Positions 12,668-22,853 of a DNA stretch of 64,000 nucleotides are shown here, one piece after another; position 1 is the stretch's first letter; each line of letters opens with the position of its first letter. The notes beneath the pieces were generated by a model that was given only the letters and a program-made list of their open reading frames with translations, was not told where the DNA came from and ran no database searches. The DNA is from Adenophora triphylla var. japonica. Lineage: Eukaryota; Streptophyta; Magnoliopsida; Asterales; Campanulaceae. The DNA lies in assembly GCA_022495995.1 (NCBI GenBank), contig JAFEMH010000162.1, forward strand, positions 124,001 through 188,000, given 5' to 3'. A program made the position numbers and the translations under genes.

Positions 12668-12943
12668 TACTTCATCCGCCCCACTACAAACTACGCACTT
12701 TCCTCATACGAACCACTACAAACTACACACTTTATAAAATGGTTTTTTTTTTTTTTTACTTTTATATTAATGGGATCCACGTGTCATACTCAAAACAACA
12801 ATTCAATTATTATTCTTTATCCACTTTCTCTCTCTCTCTTACTCCACTTTTTAAACTCACAACTTTTATTACACTAATATTTTTTCTTAATTCTTGTGCA
12901 AATAGAAAGTGTAATTTATAGTGGGACCGGGACGGAGGGAGTA
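12668..12943. mobile_element. Stowaway-type MITE
   Basis: CTTCATCCGCCCCACTACAA at 12670 pairs imperfectly with ATAGTGGGACCGGGACGGAG; TA follows at 12942-12943 and precedes at 12668-12669. This is the third MITE in 1.35 kb of DNA downstream of PEX12. Confidence 0.78.
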
Positions 12944-13039
12944 CTTGCTATTCCCTACCTCACTTTCTCTCTTCTAGCTCACTTTTTCTATTCACAACAC
13001 TTAATACACTATACACTCTCCTTAATTTTCGTACAAGAC

Positions 13040-13336
13040 TAATTTTGTGCCTTTTCGGATGGAACGGAGACTGTTGCTGCAGCGTAACTGCTGCAACAGT
13101 GGTTCCAATTTCCTGGACATCCTCACGTTGCTCTATTCTTATATACTGTATATAAAAAAAAGTGTCTCTCTCTCTCTCTTATATATATATATATACTCCC
13201 TCCATCCCACCCGACTTACGGAATTAGGACAATTTACCATTTTGGGCGTCCCACTCGAGACGTCCCAAAATAGCAAGTTTATATAAGAGAGAGAGAGAGA
13301 GAGATTCTTGCTGGAAATATGCAGAAGGTAATTGAT

Positions 13337-13387
<51 letters not shown>

Positions 13388-13570
13388 CTTGCTGGAAACA
13401 TGCAGAAGGTAATTGATTGTGAGAGGGATAAAGAAGATGGATCCTCTGGTCTGATGGAATATATATATATATATATGTTCTCTGTGTTTTTGTGTGTATG
13501 TGAAAGTGTGAACGATAATATGGTCTTTCTTGAAAGCTAAAATTTGGATTTCAAGGGTCACTTTCACAAC
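13040..13570. repeat. microsatellite cluster with local duplication
   Basis: The stretch contains an imperfect palindrome ACTGTTGCTGCAG…CTGCTGCAACAGT (about 13069-13103), CT and TA runs (13160-13194), one Stowaway end at about 13195, GA runs (13287-13304, 13353-13384), a GT run (13337-13352) and a TA run (13458-13476). A 35-bp block ending 'gcagaaggtaattgattgtg' occurs twice, at about 13305 and 13385. Open frames here encode only simple repeats. Confidence 0.8.
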
Positions 13571-13989
13571 AGTTCTTCATTTTTGCTGATAAATACAGTA
13601 ATTTTTTTTATTTCAATTTTTTATCATATTTTCTCACTTTTTAGTTGGCTTTGAGTGAGTTAGTGAGTGCCTTTCCATTTCTTGTTTACAAAATCTCATG
13701 TCAAAATTTTCCATTCAATCATTTTCAATTCTTGGATTCTTGAAATTGATATTGTGTTCTTGATGTTGCAGAAGTTGAAAGAAAGAGGCTATTGGCAGTT
13801 AATGAAAGTTGCATGTGACTGATGGCCACACAAACTTTGGGGGTTAATATGTAAGAAAGAAAAAGATGAAGGGTTCATCAAATCAAAAGTCAATTGAGAG
13901 AATGATTTCACAAAACGCAATTCAAATGGGGAATTCATATTCATGTCAAATGTCAATGTGTGTGGTAGGGTTTATGTTTAAAGTTTGTT
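13571..13989. other. AT-rich intergenic DNA
   Basis: I see no recognisable gene or repeat here. It separates the microsatellite cluster from the first recognisable part of the GT23-like pseudogene and may hold its promoter remnant. Confidence 0.4.
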
Positions 13990-14159
13990 TGACAACTCTA
14001 GTCATATGGCTTATTTGACCTCTTTTGCTTCTTCTCAAATTAGTGCCATTTCTTTCTCTCCCACATTCAATCCTCGTTGCTGAACCCGAGCCCGAAAATC
14101 CTGTCCGTTATATGCACTGTTCCACTGATCACAAACAACTTGGGTGGGCCTATGGGAAG
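13990..14159 (+). pseudogene. 5' part of a GT23-like fucosyltransferase pseudogene
   Basis: One frame reads through …VPFLSLPHS…AEPEPENPVRYMHCSTDHKQ and is cut by the LTR retrotransposon at 14159. Joining across the element via its GGAAG duplication continues the same frame at 27424, so this is the upstream end of the pseudogene there. I recognise the family only from the downstream exons. The true start codon is not identified. Confidence 0.5.
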
Positions 14160-14882
14160 TGATGCTGTCCAGTAATAACAATTGGGCCTGGCCCAAGTCT
14201 ATTAGCGAGAGAGTAACCAGTGGGCCCAAAAGTGAGATATGACCCAAGAAGGAGATAAGATTACATGCGACCCAAAGAGGATCATAGGGAGGCGAGATAG
14301 GAAATATCCCGCTAATATCCTTAAGAAGGGGGGAAATCAAGATAGTAAATGGCGACATATTTATGAGGAAGACCGGCGATAAAGATTAAACGCGAGACAT
14401 GATGGCAAGGCGAGACATGATAGTAAGTGACCTTATCCGGCGAGAGAGGGATCCCAGTTGATATTCACCAGAGGCTGCATATAAATATCTACCAAGTGGG
14501 ACCCATTAGACGGTTATGCATTGGGATTGATGATCACGTGTTGAGGGTTTACTTTATAAAGGACCAATGATATATTGACACGTGGCAGGAGGCATGAAAT
14601 GTGAGGAGGTCACATGCATGGCACGAGGATGAGGGGTATAAATAAGATGGGAAAGCTTCATTTTCAAGGTATGTCCATTGATACACACACAACCACCTTC
14701 AATATTGTTTACCTTCCTTCCAAGCAAATACTTATCCTCACGCCGGAGGGGCTTACGCCGGAGCCGCCCCCGGCTTAGTTAACGTTTATTGTGTGCAGAT
14801 CAGTCGGAGAAGAAGGGGCCGGAGATATCGTGGATAGACTACAACGGTGAGGTTGCTGTTGAGGAAGATCCTGGCAACATCA
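14160..14882 (+). repeat. 5' LTR of Element 1
   Basis: It runs from TGATGCTGTCC to CCTGGCAACATCA. A core promoter TATAAATA lies at 14637-14644. Upstream, ACGTG-containing motifs (GATCACGTGTTG, GACACGTGGCAGG) resemble G-box/ABRE elements. It is identical in length to the 3' copy. Confidence 0.95.
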
Positions 14883-14884
14883 AT

Positions 14885-14902
14885 TGGTTCCGTTGCCGGG
14901 AC
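14885..14902 (+). other. primer-binding site for tRNA-Glu (Element 1)
   Basis: TGGTTCCGTTGCCGGGAC starts two bases after the LTR. It is the exact complement of the 3' end of plant tRNA-Glu (…GTCCCGGCAACGGAACCA), as I recall that tRNA. It fixes the LTR boundary and the + orientation. Confidence 0.85.
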
Positions 14903-15483
14903 CTGTTTTCTCTTCAAGGATTGAAGTTTCGTCGGCGGTGGATTGAGATCAAGGGAGCTCTGTTCTGAAATTGTGAAGGTGGGTCGTGTAGTGGACGATT
15001 CAAGCGAAGTATTGAATTCACCGGTTGAAGTTGACGTTATTGGCAATTTGTAAGAGGAATTTCGTTGTTTTTATTGTTGGTGGATGCGAGTGGCGTTTTG
15101 TTTTTGTTGTTAGGATTAATTGGTGTTTTTGAGTTGAATGTTTGGAGAGGGTAATTGGGTTTAACTGAGTTGGTGTAGATTCTTGTTTTCTAGAGTATTT
15201 GTAGGAGTTGTGTTGAATTCAAAATTGTTTGTTAAGATTTGTTCAAATCTGGGTTTGGTTGTGAAAGTTTGAAGTTGGAATTTGTGAAGTTGTTTTGTTT
15301 CGAATAGCTTTGATTTGGGTGTTTTTGGTGTTAAGGTGTGGAAAGTTTTGGTGTTGAAGAAAGGTTTTATTACTGGGTTTATTGTTGTTGTTTCTGGGTT
15401 TTTGAGCAAGATCTTCAAATCTTCATAAGATTTGCAGGTTTTCGTTGTTGAAGTTCATAAAGGGGATTACGTAAGTAGAAAGA

Positions 15484-17451
15484 ATGTCAACACCAGAGAA
15501 GAATATGGTAGTGGGCCAGAAGACTGTAGCGGGAAGGAACATTATCACTCCAATTTCTGGGTTTGGGAATATCGCCATGGGTGGAGCGAGAGATACTTCA
15601 TCCTCACAGCAAGTAATCCCAGAAGAGGTGGAGCGAGATACTGGCGACGAGAGAGAGAGGAATGTGATGCCGCCACCACAAGAGGAGGAAATAGAGAATG
15701 AGGAAGAAAGTTTGAGGATCCATAACACTTTGATCTTGCAATTGATTGAAAACAACAAGCGACTGAGGGTGATGAAGAAGAAACCTACTCCAATCCCGCA
15801 GGGATTTTTAACGGCGACAATAGAGGGAGATAAGGGAGCAAATAAGGAGGTAATTGTAGTAAATGAGGAGCAAGAAAAGGAAGTAGAGCCTGAGAAGCCA
15901 AAAGAAGTAGAAGCGAGAATAGAAGGGTCGCAAAAGCGAATAGAAGGAGCACAAAAAAGAAAAGCGGGAGAGTACATGGAAAATTGAAGAAAGATTAAAG
16001 TTTATCATTGGCCACACACTTCCCAAGTGTCGTCCCTCTATTGTGAAGAAGAAGATGGTGATACTGCATCAAATGATGCCGAAGATGGCGAGAAAGAGGT
16101 GAGAAGTTTCAAAGATTGCGAGAAACCCAAGTCGGTAGAAAAAGGGAAGGGTATAGGAGTTAGTCGTTTTGGAGAAGAAGACGGTTTCGGGAAGCGAGAT
16201 GGCCGAGATGGCAAGGAGATTAGCGAGAGAGGGAAAGGGGTGGTGTAGTTGATAATGAGAAAGACTCCTTTGTCGCTCCGTTTGCTAGATATATCCAGGA
16301 AGGCGAGCCGGCTCCGGACTTTCGTTTGCCCGCTCTATCCAAGTATGCGGGAGTCGCACCGGAACTCATGTAGCGGGATTTGAGGTCACAATGGCGATTT
16401 TGACAAAGGATGATGCTTTATTATGTAAGACTTTTGCTAGCACCTTGGAACTTCGGGCTTTGGATTGGTTTGTGCGGCGGCTGTTAATTCCATATTGGGG
16501 TACCAAGACTTCAAGAGAAAGTTTTTGTCGAGATTTGGATCGGTGGGAGCTCGGCCCGGTAGGCTCTACACGGGAGTTGATTGGGATTAAACAGAAGACG
16601 GGAGAAGGTCTTGTTACTTACACCAGCAGATTTTGCTAATTGCCAATCAAATTGCTGAGATTGATCCCAAATATGTTATAATGATGTATATGTCGGGTCT
16701 GCTATCCGAATCATTCAGGAGGGAGTTAAGGATGAGATTACCTGCGACTTTGAGCGAGTTACATGAAAGGGTCAAGGCGTATTGTGGTGGTGAGGATATT
16801 GAGGAAGGAGCTTCTAACACTGGGAAGAAAAGTGTTAAGGATAGGATTGAGTATGTCAAGGAAGGAAATGCCGCTCAACAAGGAGGTCGAGGGAATCCTG
16901 CTGGCGGCAGAGGGGGAGGTCGCGTTGGAGGTCGCAATGGAGGGCAAAATGGAGGTCGAGGAGTTAGGAGGATTGTAAGGTTTACGAGGCTGACCGCTAC
17001 ACCAAGTGAAATTCTGCGGGCTGTTGATTTGCCACCACCTTTTGAAATGAATGATCTTGGGAGGATTAACATGAATCAATATTGTAATTATCATCGGGAC
17101 ATGGGTCATGAAACCGACAATTGTTATAATTTGAAAAGAGTAATTCAAAAGAAGGTTGAAAGGGGTGAGTTGCAAGAGTATGTGTGGCAAGAGCCAAATG
17201 GGGCGGCTCAAGGAGGAAATGGTAACAGGAATGAAATTTTGGTAATTCACGAGCCCACAAGCATTACTTGCTTAAGTAATCAGATTATGTCGCTATCCCA
17301 TACTTGTCACATTCCCGCTTATCCACCCAGTGAAGAAAGGATGATCAGTTTTTCAAGGCGAGAGTTGGCTTTAACGCCGAGTCATGGATGCCAACCGATT
17401 GTAATCTCAATCGCCCCCAGTGGGAAACAGTATTTTTGCATCGGGTTTTAG
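15484..17451 (+). pseudogene. Element 1 gag, frameshifted
   Basis: The N-terminal part starts MSTPEKNMVVGQ and ends at a stop at 15987. The capsid-like part resumes near 16391 in other frames (CKTFASTLELRALDWF; then FRRELRMRLPATLSELHERV, typical retrotransposon gag). A glycine/arginine-rich nucleic-acid-binding stretch follows at about 16890-16975. The C-terminus has a zinc-knuckle-like CNYHRDMGHETDNC, in which the usual CX2C start is CX2H. At least three frame breaks (15985, 16639 and between 16020 and 16390) prevent a single product. Its role would be to form the particle that packages element RNA. Confidence 0.85.
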
Positions 17452-17935
17452 TAGATTAAGGAGCAAGCGAAATATTCTCTACTATGATGCTTTTAAAAAG
17501 ATACGATATACAGAGGCCAATTTGGTGCCGTATAAGGGTTTTTTGGAAGGATTTACAAACCACACTGTGCGGGTTAAGGGGACGATTTCTTTGGCGGTAG
17601 AGGTAGGAGAAGATGAGAAGGTGAGAACTCGCACCGTGGAATTTATGGTTATTGATTTGGTGTCGCCATACAACGCTATTGTAGGTATCCCCTTTATGCA
17701 GTCTTTTGAAATGGTGGTTTCTATCCCGCATCGGCGAAGTCAAATTCCCTACTCCAAAGGGATTGCTTGCTTGAAGAGTGAAGTTAAGGAGGTGATTCAA
17801 AAGAAGATTGAGATGCAAACGGCGGCAAGAGCTAGCACAAGTTCACTCTCCACGGCTATGGTGGTGCGAGATGCGAGAATTAACATGATCACCGACTTAG
17901 AAGGGTGTGAGAACCAGGAGGAAGCGAAAGCATGA
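17420..17935 (+). pseudogene. Element 1 aspartic protease, catalytic site broken
   Basis: The region following …NILYYDAFKKIRY and ending at IVGIPFMQSF…IPYSKGI is a retropepsin-like domain. The catalytic motif expected just before it is visible in the neighbouring frame as V-L-V-D-stop-G-A-S: the codon after the catalytic Asp is TAA at 17457-17459, and a frameshift follows. The domain therefore cannot be made in active form from this copy. Confidence 0.75.
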
Positions 17936-18379
17936 AGAATAAGTAGGCGATCATTGTTATTGAAGAAAAGGCGGCAGATGAAGTTGTGCGAGAAAGAAAT
18001 GAGGAGCGAGATACAGAGATGGTGGAGGGAAAATCAGAAGGAAATTTGATGAAGCTAATGGTGATGCAAGCTGAAATGGCATGGTCTAGGTCTGCTGAAT
18101 TTGTCAAAATGAAGGAGCCCCTTATTGAGGAGATACTAGATTCTGATAGTGAGGAATATGATGAAGAAATGGAGATGGAAACACCAGACGGTTTGTCGAG
18201 CGATCGAGGACAAATAAGGGAGAGAAAGCGACGGCAAGGGCGTTAAGAGGTGTCTTGGTAAGAAAGGCGGCTGAGATGGAAATAGATACATTGCAAATAC
18301 GGGATGAGCCTGATATTCAGGCGGCCGAAGAATTGGAAGAAGTGATTGTGAATGACGAATACCCAGAGCAGAAAGTTAA

Positions 18380-20822
18380 AATTGGGAAACAATTGAAAAG
18401 GGATGAGCGAGATATCTTGATTGATTTTTGCGAGATAACATTGATGTATTTGCTTGGAAACCTGAGGATATGTGCGGAGTTGATGAGAAGGTCGCCTTAT
18501 ATTGTTTAAATGCTGATCCAAATGTAGAACCTTTTAAGCAGAAGGTGAGATACCTGTCGGCGGAAAAGGAGAAAGCGGTGATTGGAGAAGTGGAGAAGTT
18601 ATTAAAGGCGGGAATTATTGAAGAAATCACTTATCCGGTTTGGCTAGCTGCCCGGTCATGGGTGTTGAAGGCAAACAAAAAGTGGAGGATGTGCATAGAC
18701 TTCACGAGATCCGAATACGGCATGTCCCAAGGAGTGTTATCCTTTGCCAAAGATTGATAGATTGGGGGACTCTATTGCGGGACACAAGGTGTTTAGTTTT
18801 ATTGATGCTTACTCGGGGTATCATCGGTCAAGATGCTTGAAGAAGACAAGGCTAAAACGGCTTTGAACTCCCCTTGGAAATTTTTGCTATAAAATGATGC
18901 CTTTCGGCTTGAAGAATGCTGGGGCGACATACCAAAGGATGGTCAACAAGATTTTTAAATCGCAGATTGGAAGGAATGTCGAAGCTTATATTGACGATAT
19001 GGTAATCAAAACCAAGGGGGAGGATCATTTGGCGGATCTGACGGAGACTTTTGAGAATTTGAGAAGGAATTCCATGAAGCTTAATCCAAGTAAGTGTACC
19101 TTTGGAGTTACGGCGGGAAAGTTTTTGGGATTTCTAGTAAATCGCCGCGGGATAGAGGCAAATCCGGAGATGATCCAGGCGTTAATTGATATGAAGTCGC
19201 CCAAGACCATTCAAGAAATTCAGAGATTAAATGGTAGGGTGATAGCTCTGGGACGATTTGTGTCGCGGTCGGCTGAGAAATGTTTGTCGTTCTTCAAAGT
19301 ATTGAAAGGAGATCAAAAGTTTTCTTGGGATGCAAATTGTGAAGAAGCGTTTCAAAAGGTAAAGGAGTATTTGGGAAAGCCGCCCATCCTATGTAGCCCA
19401 GAAGAAGGAGACCAGTTATATGTCTATTTGGCGGCTTCTGATTTGGCAGTGGCAGCGGTATTGATAAAGGAGGATGTTGGCATGCAAAAGCCGGTGTATT
19501 ATGTTTCCAAGGCATTAAGTGAAGTAGAGGCTAAATACTTTAATGCGGAAAAGTTGGCTTATGCTTTGGTGATTGCGACGCGGAAGTTAAGGGCTTATTT
19601 CTTATCTCATCCTGTTACTGTGTTGACTAATGCGCCCTTGAGGAAGATTTTACAACAGCCTGACTCAGCGGGAAGGCTTTTAAAATGGTCGATTGAATTA
19701 ACGGAGTTTGATATTCGGTTTGAGGCAAGAAAGGCGATTAAGGCGCAGGCTTTGGCGGACTTTATTCTTGAAACTTCATTTACATATGAAAGGGAGGAGG
19801 TAGAGACTCAAGGGGCCAAGAAAAGGAAAGCTAAGTCGCAGGACCCCGAGATAGAAGAAGAGCGAGAAAGACCAGAAGGGTGTTGGGAACTGTTTGTTGA
19901 TGGATCCTCAGCTAAAGGCAAAGGAGGAGCTGGGATTTCATTAAGTTCGCCGGAAAAGGATTGCATGTACGAGAAGGCCCTGAGGTTTAAGTTTAATATG
20001 ACAAACAACCAGGCAGAATATGAGGCGTTGGTGGCGGGATTGGAGCTATGCCGAGATATTGGAGTAAAGCAAATAGTTGCCCATTCTGATTCTCAGTTGA
20101 TTGTCAACCAAGTGAAGGGTAGATACGGAGTAGTGAGTACAATCTTGGCAAAATATTGTGAAATGGTAAAACAGATTTTGCAGAGCTTTGATTATTGGGA
20201 ACTGGTGCAGATTGATAGAGAGAAAAATGAGCGAGCCGACATGTTGAGCAAGGCCGCTTGTGACAAAATAGAGGAGTTGCCCAAGAAGGTGGTAGTGGAA
20301 TTTATTGAAGAGCCGGCATTTGAAAGGCCGCTGATAATGGAAATTGAAGCGGGCGAAAAAGATTGGGTATGCGAAATGAAAGATTATTTGGAAAAGGAAG
20401 AGTTGCCTCAAGAAGAAGAAAGGGCGAAGATTGTTAGAAAAATGTCGCCAATGTTTACTGTACAGGATGGAATCTTATACCGCAAGTCTTTCTCGCGATC
20501 GTTGATGAGATGCGTGGAGCCAGGAAAGGTGGATAATGTCTTATTCGAGGTACATGAAGGTGTTTGCGGAGGCCATCAAGGGGCAAGAACTTTGGCTAGT
20601 AAAATCATGTTCCTTGGATATTACTGGCCGACATTGAAGAAAGATGCGGAGGAATATGTGAGGAGATGTGATCAATGCCAGCGACATGCTAACATTCCTA
20701 GGCAGCCAGCGACTGAGCAGACCCCAATTATAGCAGCGTGGCCCTTTGATATGTGGGGGATAGACCTTATAGGACCTTTCCCAAGGCGAAAGGAGGAGCA
20801 CGAGATGGTGGTGGTAGCTTGA
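18380..20822 (+). pseudogene. Element 1 reverse transcriptase, dual RNase H and integrase N-terminus
   Basis: Reverse-transcriptase fingers and palm occupy 18428-18890 in shifting frames (IEEITYPVWLA…KKWRMCIDFT). A 642-codon frame follows from 18894: MPFGLKNAGATYQRMV, the catalytic YIDD at residues 32-35, and an RT-linked RNase H-like region (AASDLAVAAVLI, about 150-280). The archaeal-type RNase H comes next (LFVDGSSAKGKGGAGISL with NNQAEYEAL and HSDSQLIVNQV, about 335-465), then integrase zinc-finger residues (HEGVCGGHQG … CDQCQRH) and the first catalytic Asp in WGIDLIGPF. The frame stops at 20822 just after that residue. Dual RNase H is the known hallmark of the Tat clade. Confidence 0.9.
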
Positions 20823-21595
20823 TTATTTCACTAAATGGACGAGAGGCAAGAGCATTAACTTCTACCAGGAAGACCGAGTTATCGAGATTTGTAACGGAGG
20901 AAATCCTATGTCGCCGTGGAATGCCGCGGGCAATCATTTCTCGATCACGGGCCGCAATTTAGAAAAAAGTTTCATGGTTTTGCGAGAATTTGAATATCAA
21001 ACATTGGCAATCCGCGGTGTATAGGCCGCAATGCAACGGACAAGTAGAGGCCGCTAACAAGCAAGTTCTGGAGATTTTGTGTAAGAACTTAGAAAAGAGA
21101 GGAGGAGCCTGGTTGGAAGAGTTGTCCACAGCTTTATGGTATGTTAGAACGACAGTGAAGGGATCAACTGGTGAGACGGCCTTCGCTTTAACTTACGGCT
21201 CAGAAGCAATGGCTCCTGCTGAGATGGGTTTGCCTACCCATAGAGTAACTTATTATGACGAGATAAGGAATGGCGACAGAAGGTGCTTCGAGCTAGACCT
21301 GAGTGATGAGAAGAGGCTTAGGGCGAGAATGAGGATGATTAATTACAAGCAGAGGATGAAGGCACAACACGACAAGCGAGTAAAGAAGAGGTCATTCAAT
21401 GTAGGAGATTGGGTGTTGAGAAGCCGTGAAGTTAAAGGCGCAACAGCGGGATTTGCCAAGCTAGATCCAAAATGGGAAGGTCCCTTCCAAATCGCTAAGA
21501 TTGTGCGAGAAGGGACTTATCACTTGAAAGAAGAAGGCGGCAAAGATGTCCCGAATGCATGGAGTGTTGATCATTTGAAGAAATATTACCATTGA
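20823..21595 (+). pseudogene. Element 1 integrase core and C-terminus, frameshifted
   Basis: After the stop at 20820 the core continues in another frame. The segment with the second catalytic Asp (a D-H-G-P-Q-F reading near 20943-20960) is out of frame with the flanking parts. The last part, from 20990, is intact: NIKHWQSAVYRPQCNGQVEA holds the catalytic Glu, and the C-terminal domain (FNVGDWVLR…LDPKWEGPFQIAKI) ends at 21595 with HLKKYYH. No chromodomain is seen, as is usual for Tat elements. Confidence 0.85.
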
Positions 21596-21982
21596 AGTAA
21601 TGAGGGTAACTTACTTATTTCATTCTTATGAAAGTTTTTTCATATTCATTTTGATGAACCTACGAACTTTTTAATCATGAAGGAAAGCCATATGTTTTAT
21701 GATTCTAATAGAAGATATATACGTTGAACTTGTTTTAATACAATGAAAGTACGAAATTTTATTCCTCGTATGTGTCTTGCATGGATTAAATTTTTTAGTC
21801 ATGTATGATTAATTAAAGCGATAACATGGTAGATAAATCGCTTAAGAGTAAAGTTGCCTAAAAGACAACTTCACTTTTTCGATGGGAGTATATGTGTATG
21901 GTGATATCTCGCTAAAGGTAAGAAGGCAAAGAGTTTTTGATGAATTATCAAAACAATATTTGATGAATTATTGAAACAAATG
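21596..21982. other. Element 1 spacer with first copy of a flanking direct repeat
   Basis: This is non-coding. Sequence at about 21848-21955 (taaagttgcctaaaagacaa … ttcgatgggagtatatgtgt … gagtttttgatgaattatca) recurs at 22589-22687, so the satellite array lies between two copies of a roughly 100-bp direct repeat. Confidence 0.7.
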
Positions 21983-22315
21983 TATAAATGTTGAAAGTCG
22001 ACGGACTATAAATGTTGAAAGTCGACGGACTATAAATGTTGAAAGTCGACGGACTATAAATGTTGAAAGTCGACGGACTATAAATGTTGAAAGTAGACGG
22101 ACTATAAATGTTGAAAGTCGACGGACTATAAATGTTGAAAGTCGACGGACTATAAATGTTGAAAGTCGACGGACTATAAATGTTGAAAGTCGACGGACTA
22201 TAAATGTTGAAAGTCGACGGACTATAAATGTTGAAAGTCGACGGACTATAAATGTTGAAAGTCGACGGACTATAAATGTTGAAAGTCGGCGGACTATAAA
22301 TGTTGCGAGTCAATG
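21983..22315. repeat. 24-bp tandem array in Element 1
   Basis: Thirteen 24-bp units (TATAAAT followed by GTTGAAAGTCGACGGAC) run head to tail from 21983 to 22294, with a partial fourteenth. Only two units vary, by one base each (GTAGAC near 22093, GTCGGC at 22286), so eleven to twelve keep a SalI-type GTCGAC. Because 24 is divisible by 3 the array is open in several frames, giving an NIYSPSTF-type repeat on the minus strand, but nothing else suggests coding. Confidence 0.95.
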
Positions 22316-22853
22316 TAAGTCGTGATAAATGATGCGAGTCAATTTATGGATGATGAAAAATGTAAGAGTAAGGATTATAAAAATGAAAGTTTCTGAATTA
22401 TGAATGAGGAAAAGGTTTATCTCACATTAAGGGCATAAACATAAGTCGCTATGAAAGATATCATTCTCTCGCTGAAATAATAAAGGAAATATAAGGCAAA
22501 AAGAAGGAAATTATTTTAAGTATAAAGCAAAGGAAGATTAAGAAAGGGTTAGAGCCAGCGACAAGATGAGTCGCGCAATATGCATTATAAGTAAAGTCGC
22601 CTAAAGACGACTTCACTTTTTCGATGGGAGTATATGTGTAGGGTACCTATCATGCAAAAGAGATTTTTTGATAAACTATCAAAACAATGAATGACGAAAT
22701 AAGTGAAACATGAAAATAAAGGGGCAAGCACAAAGGCCGCGAATATACATTGTTTATAGGCTCGCAGGCCCCAAAAGAAAAGAAAGTAAAATTGTTTAGA
22801 CATCATGGCAAGTTACGAAAGTTGTTTGAAGAAAGCTAAATGTGAAAGAGAAG
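22316..22853. other. Element 1 spacer between satellite array and antisense gene
   Basis: AT-rich non-coding sequence containing the second copy (22589-22687) of the direct repeat that flanks the satellite array. It probably includes the 3' UTR of the antisense gene. Confidence 0.6.

Noticed and set aside
13139..13567. 142-codon minus-strand open frame
   Set aside because: It is built almost wholly of CT/GA/GT/TA microsatellite translation and has no domain.
21948..22313. 121-codon frame of NIYSPSTF repeats
   Set aside because: It is only the 24-bp array read on the minus strand; no start context or neighbouring exon supports a protein.
21983..22315. possible CRISPR-like array
   Set aside because: Units abut directly with no spacers, no cas genes are present and the host is a plant; it is a plain satellite.
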